Origin: Bacteroidota bacterium
GTDB lineage: Bacteria > Bacteroidota > Rhodothermia > Rhodothermales > UBA10348
Reading direction: 5' to 3'
DNA length: 6,183 bases
NCBI GenBank assembly: GCA_022571135.1
Contig: JACZYK010000172.1
Location: 1-6,183 of the forward strand
Part shown: piece after piece, positions 1 through 6,120 of the stretch
How positions within the stretch are numbered: position 1 is the first letter of the stretch
Layout: the number at the start of each line of letters is the position of its first letter
Position numbers and translations under genes: made by a program
The notes under the pieces: model-generated
The model's database searches: none
What the model was told of the DNA's origin: nothing
Seen by the model: only the letters and a program-made list of their open reading frames with translations

Positions 1-690
1 GATCTGATCGAGGCGGGTCAGAGCACAGTGTATGAATTCGAAGCGAGGCCGTACGGCTGTCACTTCTACCACTGCCACGCCATCCCGCTCAAGCGCCACA
101 TCCACAAAGGTCTCTACGGCGCTTTCATCATCGATCCCGATCCGAAGAAGTACAGCGGCGTTCGGCACGAACTGGCAAAAAGACGCAACCATCAATACGA
201 CGAATGCAGAGAGATTCACGAGATGGTGATGGTAATGAACGGCTTCGACACGAATTTCGATGGGGAAAACGAGGTCTATGCGGCCAATACGATAGCATTT
301 GCCTATCAGAATCGGCATATACCGATACGATCAGACGAGAGTCAGCGCGTGTATCTTTTCAACGCCACCGAGTTCGATCCCATCAACTCATTTCATCTGC
401 ACGGTAATTTTTTCGATTACTACGATCACGGCACGACGCTTGAGCCCACGCTTCGGATGATCGATACGGTGATGCAGTGTCAGGGGCAGCGGGGAATCCT
501 GGAGTTCTCGTTCGAAGGCTATGACCCTGGATCATTCATGTTTCATGCCCATCAGAGTGAATTCGCAGAACTCGGGTGGATGGGCTTCTTCCGAGTCCTG
601 GCGGGAAAAAATGAGATAGCCGAGGTGGCGGACTTCGACCATACTTCGATGACCGCTGCCGGAAGGAATTCGTCCAACCCCACGAGCTGA
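1..690 (+). CDS. Two-domain-type multicopper oxidase, C-terminal part (5' end outside window)
   Basis: Copper-dependent oxidase of the cupredoxin superfamily, probably exported, coupling one-electron substrate oxidation to O2 reduction. The frame is open from base 1 and already reads DLIEAGQ, a typical domain-1 stretch, so the GTG at 28 is an internal codon and the true start lies upstream. In the 229 visible residues, H24-C25-H26 supplies type-1 and type-3 copper ligands. H33 and L38 follow at the spacing of the type-1 His and axial position, with Leu where Met is common. Domain 2 has H132-L-H134 and H182-A-H184, which fit type-2/3 ligands, but has no Cys. Type-1 copper is therefore in domain 1 only, the layout of nitrite-reductase-like or type C two-domain oxidases. 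The first HxH and any signal peptide are missing. The gene ends 17 bases before a ZIP transporter, suggesting metal oxidation as its job. A laccase or a Cu nitrite reductase relative are alternatives; the HCH motif argues against true NirK, which lacks the trinuclear set. Confidence 0.9.
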   Translation, partial: DLIEAGQSTVYEFEARPYGCHFYHCHAIPLKRHIHKGLYGAFIIDPDPKKYSGVRHELAKRRNHQYDECREIHEMVMVMNGFDTNFDGENEVYAANTIAFAYQNRHIPIRSDESQRVYLFNATEFDPINSFHLHGNFFDYYDHGTTLEPTLRMIDTVMQCQGQRGILEFSFEGYDPGSFMFHAHQSEFAELGWMGFFRVLAGKNEIAEVADFDHTSMTAAGRNSSNPTS

Positions 691-707
691 GAGAGACGAA
701 AGAACCC

Positions 708-1892
708 ATGCTGACATCTTCACGCACCCGAGTGCTTTCGAAAGGACTTCTTCTGGTCCTGCCAATCATGGTCCTTACGGCTGCGATTCTGTTGTTTATT
801 TCGGCCGATCCGTTGCGCACGTTGACAGGGTCGCAGCCCCCGGTGGAAGAGCTTGCAATCGAACGCACGATTCTGAACGACGAAGGAATCGAACTGCACA
901 TCGTAAACGGTGGGCCGGAGCCAGTAACCATCGCGCAGGTCCAGGTGGACGAGGCGTTCTGGACGTTTGAGATTCGGCCCTCTAACACGCTCTCCAGGCT
1001 GGGGAGGGCGGTCCTGCGCATTCCGTATCACTGGGTGGAGGGAGACCTTCACGAGGTCCGCCTGCTTACGAGTACCGGCATGACGTTCGATCACACGATC
1101 GAGGTAGCGGTTGCGACTCCGACCTCGGACGCGTCGCGATGGCTCATTCTGGGGCTCATCGGCCTGTTCGTAGGTATCGTACCGGTCGGAGTCGGACTGA
1201 TGTGGTTCCCCTTTCTGCACCGGCTTCGCCCTTCCGCCATGAACTTCGTCCTTGCGATGACCGTCGGACTGCTCGTTTTTCTCCTCGTAGACACCCTCAC
1301 AGAGGGAATTGAGATGGCTTCGCACGTCCCGGATGTGTTTCAGGCGCTGCCGTTGGTATTTCTGATTGCAGCGATGAGTTATCTGGTGCTCGTTGCCGTG
1401 GGGAACAGGAAAGGAGTCGCCGATCGCTCGACGACGAAGGGTAGGTTATGGATCGGAACCGCCATCGCCATTGGAATCGGAATTCACAATATGGGCGAGG
1501 GCATGGCCGTCGGTGCTTCCATAGCTGCCGGAGAGGCCGCACTGGGCAGTTTTCTGGTGATCGGTTTTGTCATTCACAACGTAACAGAGGGTGTGGCGAT
1601 CGGAGCGCCCATGGCTTCGGATCGCCCGGGATTGCGCCGACTCCTGCTGCTCACGCTCGTCGCCGGCGGACCCGCGATCATCGGTACGTGGATCGGCGGA
1701 TTTTCCTACACGCCGTTTCTGGCGGTCATTTTCTTTGCCGTTGGAGCCGGAGCGATTCTACAGGTTGTCGTGGAAGTGACCAGGATTCTGAGTGCGCGTG
1801 AAAGATCGGCGCGGGGACTGGTCACATGGACAAATATGGCGGGGATGACCGTGGGCCTCGTAATGATGTACACAACGGCGTTGCTCATCTAG
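708..1892 (+). CDS. ZIP-family metal transporter with N-terminal extracytoplasmic beta-rich domain
   Basis: Inner-membrane divalent-metal permease of the ZIP family, 394 residues. Residues 13-33 form an N-terminal membrane anchor. Residues about 46-136 are a polar, beta-strand-like domain without cysteines, placed outside the membrane by this topology. Eight hydrophobic segments follow, at about 145-166, 178-197, 211-231, 248-270, 279-301, 310-330, 334-355 and 370-391. The ZIP signatures are H260-N-M-G-E-G265 in TM4 and H290-N-V-T-E-G295 in TM5, the metal-binding helices. The loop between TM3 and TM4 (232-247) is short and has no His cluster, unlike many ZIPs. TM6 reads GGP (320-322) where many ZIPs have a metal-binding Glu before Pro. 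The ATG lies 17 bases after the oxidase stop with only a weak purine-rich GAGAG/GAAAG upstream, so expression probably depends on the oxidase transcript. The metal (Fe, Zn, Mn or other) cannot be read from sequence. Confidence 0.9.
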   Translation: MLTSSRTRVLSKGLLLVLPIMVLTAAILLFISADPLRTLTGSQPPVEELAIERTILNDEGIELHIVNGGPEPVTIAQVQVDEAFWTFEIRPSNTLSRLGRAVLRIPYHWVEGDLHEVRLLTSTGMTFDHTIEVAVATPTSDASRWLILGLIGLFVGIVPVGVGLMWFPFLHRLRPSAMNFVLAMTVGLLVFLLVDTLTEGIEMASHVPDVFQALPLVFLIAAMSYLVLVAVGNRKGVADRSTTKGRLWIGTAIAIGIGIHNMGEGMAVGASIAAGEAALGSFLVIGFVIHNVTEGVAIGAPMASDRPGLRRLLLLTLVAGGPAIIGTWIGGFSYTPFLAVIFFAVGAGAILQVVVEVTRILSARERSARGLVTWTNMAGMTVGLVMMYTTALLI

Positions 1893-1998
1893 TCGCGGAT
1901 CCGGCCGCCGCTAATTCCTCGCCACGATCGCGAGTTGGCTCTCAGATGGATCGCGCATAGATTGTAGTGCGCTTCCTCCAATTCTTCCGACGCCACGC
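1893..1998 (+). promoter_or_regulatory. Intergenic spacer with weak promoter candidate for the dehydratase gene
   Basis: This 106-base gap separates the transporter from the dehydratase. TTGGCT at 1935-1940 and TAGATT at 1958-1963 are 17 bases apart, a sigma70-like arrangement. The TA..TTG at 1958-1964 also loosely resembles the Bacteroidota-type -7 element. A transcript would begin about 30 bases before the ATG at 1999. The heptamer GATCGCG occurs twice (1926-1932 and 1949-1955), on either side of the -35 candidate, and could be an operator, though it may be chance. No Shine-Dalgarno sequence is visible before 1999. No stem followed by a T-run is seen after the transporter stop, so no intrinsic terminator is called. 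Confidence 0.3.
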
Positions 1999-2955
1999 AT
2001 GCTCTCTCTCGATCTCGTTCACGAGGCATCCGAATTTCTTGAAGACCGCATCCGGCGAACTCCGGTCGAACTGTCGCCGGTTCTGTCGGAGCATCTCGGC
2101 GTCCCGGTCTGGCTGAAGCTGGAGAACCTTCAGATAACGGGCAGTTTCAAGGTTCGCGGGGCACTATTCATGCTGTCGAATCTCTACGGGCAGGGTGTGC
2201 GGCATGTGGCTACGTGTTCGGCCGGAAATCATGGGAGGGGAGTGGCCTATGCCGCACGTGAGCTCGGCATGTCTGCGACGATCTACGTTCCGAGTTCGGT
2301 GGACAAGAGCAAGTACCGGGCGATGATCGAGCAAGGCGCGGAAGTGCTCGTGTCGGAGTATTTCGGGTACGACGAGACGGAGGCCTGGGCGCTCGACCGA
2401 GCCGAGCGGCGCGGACTGCCTTTTGTCAGCGCGTACGACGATCCCCTCATCATGGCCGGCAACGGAGGATCGGTGGCCATCGAGGTCATGGAGCAGGTTC
2501 CGGATGCGCGCACGTTCGTTTTTCCGGCAGGAGGGGGAGGCCACGGCGCAGGTTTTGCTTTCACGATTCGAGAGATGCTCGGACCTTCAAAATTTGTTCT
2601 CTGCGAGCACGAACAGTCGCCGGCCTTCAGGATGTCACTCGAGAGAGGGGAGGCGGTCACTGAGCTGCCGGGAATAAGGACGCTCGCGAGCGGACTCGAA
2701 GGAGGGTTCGGAGAGGCAACGTTTGAAATCCTCCGCCACCTGGTCGATAAGGTTGTACTCGTATCGGAGAAAGAACTGCGTGAGGCCATGCGCTGGACGT
2801 TCGACGAACACCAGTACGTGATCGAAGGTTCGTCGGCGGTAGCCGTTGCGGCCTGCCGAAAAGAGGAGTTTCCCGATCCCGATGGGCCGGTAGTCGTATT
2901 CATTTCAGGCAGAAACGTAGAGAGATCGACGCTGAACAAGGTGTTCAACGCGTGA
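1999..2955 (+). CDS. Threonine/serine dehydratase-family PLP enzyme (fold type II)
   Basis: Cytoplasmic pyridoxal-phosphate enzyme of the threonine/serine ammonia-lyase family, which typically converts L-threonine to 2-oxobutanoate (or serine to pyruvate) plus ammonia. It has 318 residues, the length of catabolic, single-domain forms; the C-terminal ACT regulatory domain of biosynthetic IlvA is absent. GSFKVRGA (48-55) carries the Schiff-base lysine K51. SAGNHG (74-79) is the substrate loop. The glycine-rich phosphate loop is PAGGGGHG (176-183), where most relatives have GGGGL, and the GQGT-like segment reads GNGG (154-157). SGRN near the C terminus matches the family's SGGN cofactor-ring contact. 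The ATG at 1999 is chosen because the family N terminus begins just there, although no ribosome-binding site is visible. Serine racemase or a hydroxyectoine-pathway dehydratase (EutB-like) belong to the same fold and cannot be excluded. Family is confident; substrate is not. Confidence 0.88.
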   Translation: MLSLDLVHEASEFLEDRIRRTPVELSPVLSEHLGVPVWLKLENLQITGSFKVRGALFMLSNLYGQGVRHVATCSAGNHGRGVAYAARELGMSATIYVPSSVDKSKYRAMIEQGAEVLVSEYFGYDETEAWALDRAERRGLPFVSAYDDPLIMAGNGGSVAIEVMEQVPDARTFVFPAGGGGHGAGFAFTIREMLGPSKFVLCEHEQSPAFRMSLERGEAVTELPGIRTLASGLEGGFGEATFEILRHLVDKVVLVSEKELREAMRWTFDEHQYVIEGSSAVAVAACRKEEFPDPDGPVVVFISGRNVERSTLNKVFNA

Positions 2956-3016
2956 CAACGACGGTTCGAGCTGGTACGGGGCTACGAGACGGCGCACAAG
3001 GGCCGCGCGCGACCGC
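2956..3016. other. Convergent intergenic gap, no terminator recognised
   Basis: These 61 bases lie between the stop codons of two genes that face each other, the dehydratase on the plus strand and the aldehyde dehydrogenase on the minus strand. A bidirectional terminator would be expected here, but no stem of useful length followed by a T-run is visible on either strand. Termination may be Rho-dependent, or transcripts may overlap. Confidence 0.5.
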
Positions 3017-4441
3017 TTACAGATTGAAGCAAACCACCCGCGTCTCCGTCATCGCCTCGACGGCGAACTTCAGTCCTTCGCGTCCGATTCCGCTCCGACC
3101 GGTGCCCCCGAAGGGCATGCTGTCGAGCCGATAATCGGTGGAGTCGTTGACTATAACGGCTCCGACATGGAGGTTCTCGGCCGCATACATCGCGTCGCGG
3201 AGCGACTCGGTGAAGATAGCCGCGTGGAGCCCGTAATCGACGTCGTTGGATCTCGCAACGGCTTCTTCCAGCGTCTCGAATGCGTACAACCCTGCGACCG
3301 GCCCGTAGATCTCCTCGCACTGGAGGCGGCAACCGGCCGGAACGTTTTCCAGTAGGGTCGCCTCTACGACGGCGCCCGTACGTCGACCCCCGGCTCTCAC
3401 GATCGCTCCGCCCTCGAGCGCCTCGTTGATCCATGCTTCGACGCGCTCGGCTTCTGCCAGTCGAATCATCTGGCATACGTCTACAGAAGGGTCCAGAGAG
3501 TGGCCGGCTTTCAACGCGCTGGTCAGGTCGCAGAGTCGGTCGGAAAACGTATCATAGATGGCCGAGTGGATGAAGATCCGCTGGACACCAAGGCAGTTCT
3601 GTCCGGCCTGAGCGAACGCCCCGGCAATTATCGCCGAGGCCGCCTTTTCCAGGTCGGCGTCCGGCATGACGATGACCGGGCTGTTCGCGCCCAGCTCGAG
3701 GATCAGTTTTTTGATACCGGCTTTCCTCGTAATTCTCTCGCCCGTCGAGACGCCGCCAGTGAAAGCCACGACGCGTACCCGCGGGTCGGTAACCAGCGCA
3801 TCGCCGATTTCGGATCCGTGCCCGGTCACCACGCTCAGCCTTCCCGCCGGAAGGCCGCAGGCATAGAGATCTTCGGCCATCTTGAGAACGGTCAGAGGCG
3901 TGGATGAGTCGGGTTTCACGACGACGGAGTTTCCAGCCGCCAGAGCCGGTCCGACCTTGTGGGCGGCTACGGCCATCGGATCGTTGAAGGGCATGATGGC
4001 GGCGACGACTCCTGCGGGTTTCCTAACGTAGTAGCCCCGGCGGTTCTCCGAGCCGGGGCGGATATCGAAGGGCAGCGTTCGGCCGCTCAGCCGGCGCCCT
4101 TCCTCTGCGGCAAGCCGAAGTATCCCGGCCGCGCGCGGTGGTTCTCGCCGGGCTTCGGTGATCGTCTTGCTACCCTCTCGGGCGATCAGGAGGGCATATT
4201 CTTCTGCAGCCGAATCGATCCGATCGGCGGCGCTCATGAGGACGGAGTAGCGCTCGTGAGACGGAAAAGGGTCGCGCAGCGTTCGCTGCGCGACCCCTAC
4301 CGCATCTTCTATATCTGCCGGCGCAGCGCGGACAATCGATCCGACCAGCTCTTGATTATAGGCGTTTCTGACATCGATTCGCTCGGAACCGCTGCGCCAC
4401 TCACCGCCTATCAGCAGGTCCCAGTGTCTGACTTCCGGCAT
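3017..4441 (-). CDS. NAD(P)-dependent aldehyde dehydrogenase
   Basis: Cytoplasmic aldehyde dehydrogenase superfamily member that oxidises an aldehyde to the carboxylate with NAD(P)+. The 474 residues are full length. MPFNDP (150-155) contains the oxyanion-hole N153; PFN rather than PWN is seen in lactaldehyde, phosphonoacetaldehyde and non-phosphorylating glyceraldehyde-3-phosphate types. K176 is in VVVKPDSSTP (173-182), the cofactor-binding segment. FTGG (227-230) is the coenzyme-side turn, E249 in ELGAN is the general base, and C283 in AGQNC (279-283) is the nucleophile. E377 in EEIYGP contacts the nicotinamide ribose, and FGGTGRSGIGREG near the end is the usual C-terminal signature. All catalytic residues are present, so activity is expected. 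The start is supported by AGAGGT on the minus strand overlapping the upstream peptidase stop codon, giving 8 bases between genes and probable translational coupling. The exact substrate is unknown. The 5' part holds two strong inverted repeats, described separately. Confidence 0.93.
   Translation of the reverse strand: MPEVRHWDLLIGGEWRSGSERIDVRNAYNQELVGSIVRAAPADIEDAVGVAQRTLRDPFPSHERYSVLMSAADRIDSAAEEYALLIAREGSKTITEARREPPRAAGILRLAAEEGRRLSGRTLPFDIRPGSENRRGYYVRKPAGVVAAIMPFNDPMAVAAHKVGPALAAGNSVVVKPDSSTPLTVLKMAEDLYACGLPAGRLSVVTGHGSEIGDALVTDPRVRVVAFTGGVSTGERITRKAGIKKLILELGANSPVIVMPDADLEKAASAIIAGAFAQAGQNCLGVQRIFIHSAIYDTFSDRLCDLTSALKAGHSLDPSVDVCQMIRLAEAERVEAWINEALEGGAIVRAGGRRTGAVVEATLLENVPAGCRLQCEEIYGPVAGLYAFETLEEAVARSNDVDYGLHAAIFTESLRDAMYAAENLHVGAVIVNDSTDYRLDSMPFGGTGRSGIGREGLKFAVEAMTETRVVCFNL
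4034..4059. repeat. 8-base inverted repeat within the aldehyde dehydrogenase gene
   Basis: GCCCCGGC at 4034-4041 is the exact reverse complement of GCCGGGGC at 4052-4059, with a 10-base loop between them. It lies in codons for residues around 128-136 of the dehydrogenase. The arms are entirely G/C, so an RNA hairpin is plausible, but a repeat of this size can arise by chance in GC-rich coding sequence. No T-run follows. Confidence 0.5.
4269..4296. repeat. Perfect 13-base inverted repeat (palindromic element candidate) in coding sequence
   Basis: GGGTCGCGCAGCG at 4269-4281 and its exact reverse complement at 4284-4296 are separated by only two bases, giving a 28-base near-perfect palindrome with GC-rich arms. 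It sits within codons 49-58 of the aldehyde dehydrogenase. Read on the minus strand, the left flank continues as GTAGGGG, a beginning common in small dispersed palindromic repeats of many bacteria, whereas the right arm stops matching after CCC. There is no T-run, so it is not an intrinsic terminator. It is either a degenerate dispersed repeat within a gene or a strong coincidental hairpin. Confidence 0.8.
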
Positions 4442-4451
4442 TCCGACCTCT
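4442..4451 (-). promoter_or_regulatory. Ribosome-binding site of the aldehyde dehydrogenase, overlapping the peptidase stop
   Basis: On the minus strand the peptidase stop TAG is followed directly by AGGTCGGA and then the ATG of the dehydrogenase. The string AGAGGT (4451 to 4446) is a good Shine-Dalgarno match about five bases before the start and uses the last two bases of the stop codon. A ribosome finishing the peptidase would be positioned to start the dehydrogenase. This site fixes the dehydrogenase start at 4441. Confidence 0.65.
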
Positions 4452-6120
4452 AACGGCTACCCGTTGACGGGGCAACTGTAGTCGGTCTCGGAAGCGGCTT
4501 GCGCGGAATCATCTCGTCGCGCTGAGCCGTGTGGTACACGAACGATGCGACGATCGTGGCCGACTGCATCAAGTCTTCGGCGATGGCGTGATCATACACA
4601 TCCATGTTGGAGTGATGATTCTTCGGGCTGTACGCGATCTCGTCCTGAATGAACTGGAAGCCGGGTAGCCCGACGCCATCGAACGAAAGGTGGTCGGTTC
4701 CGCCCGTGTTATTGATCGTCAGCGTCGCGGCTCCAAGGTCTTTGAACGGTCGCAGCCAGGCCCGGAAGATCGGCGCAACGGCGGCGTTGCCCTGCATGTA
4801 GACGCCCCTGATCCTGCCCGTTCCGTTGTCGTAGTTGTAATAGGCGGATAGTTTATCGTGCTCCGGCTTGAGAGCGGTCGGGGGCTGAAAGCGACCGGGC
4901 GACTCGGCGAAGTGGTCGGATACGTAGGCACTCGAACCGAGGAGTCCCTGCTCTTCGCCCGTCCAGAGCCCAATACGGATGGTACGCCGGGGACCTTCTC
5001 CCCCGGCTGCGTAGACGGCTTTCAGGATGCGCATTGCCTCCATCATGACCGCCGAGCCGGCGGCGTTGTCCACGGCTCCCGTACCGGCATGCCATGAATC
5101 AAAATGTGCGCCGAGCATGACTACCTCGTCGCCGATCTCCGGATCCGTGCCCGGAATTTCGCCAAAGATGTTGTATTCCATCGGATCGTCGCTATTCCAC
5201 TCGACGCTCAGCATCACGTCCATCGTGACCGCAATGCCCAGGTCCAGCATGCGCATGATCCGGTTGTAATGCTCGACGGCGAGCGTAAACTGGGGCGCCG
5301 TCTCGGGAGCCGAAACATCATATGCTCTCGGGCCTCTGAAGAAGGAGGCCATGAAGCCTGCGTCTGGATCCGGCGGTGGAGCCGGAACGCTGGCGCCCGA
5401 CACGAAAATAGTGCCGTAATCTCCCTTCGATCCCCGATCCAGTATGACCAGCGGATTCTGCCCAATAACAAAGCTCGAAATCGCCCTCTGCAGGAGCCGC
5501 CGTTGCCTCCTTGCCCGATCATATCGTCTCGCCTCTGGAGTTGCCATATTCGCCAACTGGAGAAGATTGGCAGCGTCCCGTCTTTCTGCGATCGCCTCAA
5601 AGGGTTCCTCTACTTCACGGATCCCCCCGAGGAGTACAATTTTACCCGCAAGTTTTCCACGATACTGTTCCAGGTCTTCAATCGATTCGGCCTGTACGTT
5701 GACGACTTCACCCTGTACGTGGCCGTCTGTGCCGGGCGACCAGGCCTTCGGATAGGCCATCACAGGGAAGCTGCCGTGCTCGGAATTTGCTACCAGACTG
5801 AAGCTATCAACCGTCCAGCCACGCCCGAAGGGGCCCCACGCTTCCTTGTGAACGTCTGTTAGGCCCATCTCCTCCATGGCGCCGAGTGCCCATTCGGTGG
5901 CGCGATCGATCTGAGGCGATCCCGTCAGCCGCCCTCCGAAAACATCCGTCATCCAGCTCAGGTAATTCATGACCTTGCTGTTTTCGAGACCCTGCTCCCG
6001 GATGATTGCATTGGCCTCGTCGTCGACCGGCTCGGAAACGGGCTGGGCAAACGATGTTCCGGCGATGGCAATTGCCAGGATGAAGAGGCTGGGTAGGTGA
6101 ATTATCCGCGTTCTGATCAT
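4450..6120 (-). CDS. Exported M28-family zinc aminopeptidase
   Basis: Metallopeptidase of family M28 (aminopeptidase/carboxypeptidase type), removing residues from peptides outside the cytoplasm. Of 556 residues, 1-25 are a signal peptide with a basic start, a hydrophobic core and SFA before the likely cut at Q26; no lipobox cysteine is seen. Residues 45-120 form the N-terminal part. About 130-310 resemble a protease-associated insert (GKLAGKIVLL at 155-164), extended by an Arg-rich, probably helical stretch (about 196-212). The zinc site is complete: H339 in GAHFD, bridging D351 in VDNAAG, catalytic E388 and ligand E389 in TGEEQG, D430 in NYDNG and H502 in HHSNMD. GTDHLSFD (473-480) is also typical. 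The enzyme should be active. The C terminus is short and Pro-rich, with no sorting domain. The ATG at 6120 is chosen for the signal peptide; its ribosome-binding site is weak. The aldehyde dehydrogenase follows after 8 bases, so the two form an operon. The cleaved residue cannot be predicted. Confidence 0.93.
   Translation of the reverse strand: MIRTRIIHLPSLFILAIAIAGTSFAQPVSEPVDDEANAIIREQGLENSKVMNYLSWMTDVFGGRLTGSPQIDRATEWALGAMEEMGLTDVHKEAWGPFGRGWTVDSFSLVANSEHGSFPVMAYPKAWSPGTDGHVQGEVVNVQAESIEDLEQYRGKLAGKIVLLGGIREVEEPFEAIAERRDAANLLQLANMATPEARRYDRARRQRRLLQRAISSFVIGQNPLVILDRGSKGDYGTIFVSGASVPAPPPDPDAGFMASFFRGPRAYDVSAPETAPQFTLAVEHYNRIMRMLDLGIAVTMDVMLSVEWNSDDPMEYNIFGEIPGTDPEIGDEVVMLGAHFDSWHAGTGAVDNAAGSAVMMEAMRILKAVYAAGGEGPRRTIRIGLWTGEEQGLLGSSAYVSDHFAESPGRFQPPTALKPEHDKLSAYYNYDNGTGRIRGVYMQGNAAVAPIFRAWLRPFKDLGAATLTINNTGGTDHLSFDGVGLPGFQFIQDEIAYSPKNHHSNMDVYDHAIAEDLMQSATIVASFVYHTAQRDEMIPRKPLPRPTTVAPSTGSR

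Noticed and set aside
28..690. GTG at 28 as the start of the oxidase gene
   Set aside because: The same frame is open to base 1 and encodes typical oxidase sequence before it, so the gene continues beyond the left edge.
536..1325. Minus-strand open frames of 161 and 201 codons over the oxidase end and the transporter gene
   Set aside because: They are antisense to the real genes, with compositionally biased products (rich in Arg/Ser or Arg/Gln/Asp) and no motif or hydrophobic segment.
1893..1912. Intrinsic terminator after the transporter gene
   Set aside because: Only a short GCGG/CCGC pairing is available and no T-run follows.
2283..2948. 221-codon minus-strand open frame opposite the dehydratase gene
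   Set aside because: It is antisense to a clear PLP enzyme. The product is low-complexity, rich in Ser, Pro and Thr, and resembles no family.
2952..3134. 60-codon plus-strand frame starting at a GTGA overlap with the dehydratase stop
   Set aside because: The stop/start overlap is tempting, but most of the frame runs antisense through the conserved C-terminal end of the aldehyde dehydrogenase and the product looks like nothing known.
5366..5387. Six-base inverted repeat TCCGGC/GCCGGA in the peptidase gene
   Set aside because: It is short and falls in codons for a Pro/Asp-rich stretch (PAPPPDPDAG), so codon bias explains it.
5104..5862. 252-codon plus-strand open frame opposite the peptidase gene
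   Set aside because: It lies fully antisense to a peptidase with a complete set of catalytic residues, has a translation with no family resemblance, and is a typical shadow frame in GC-rich DNA.
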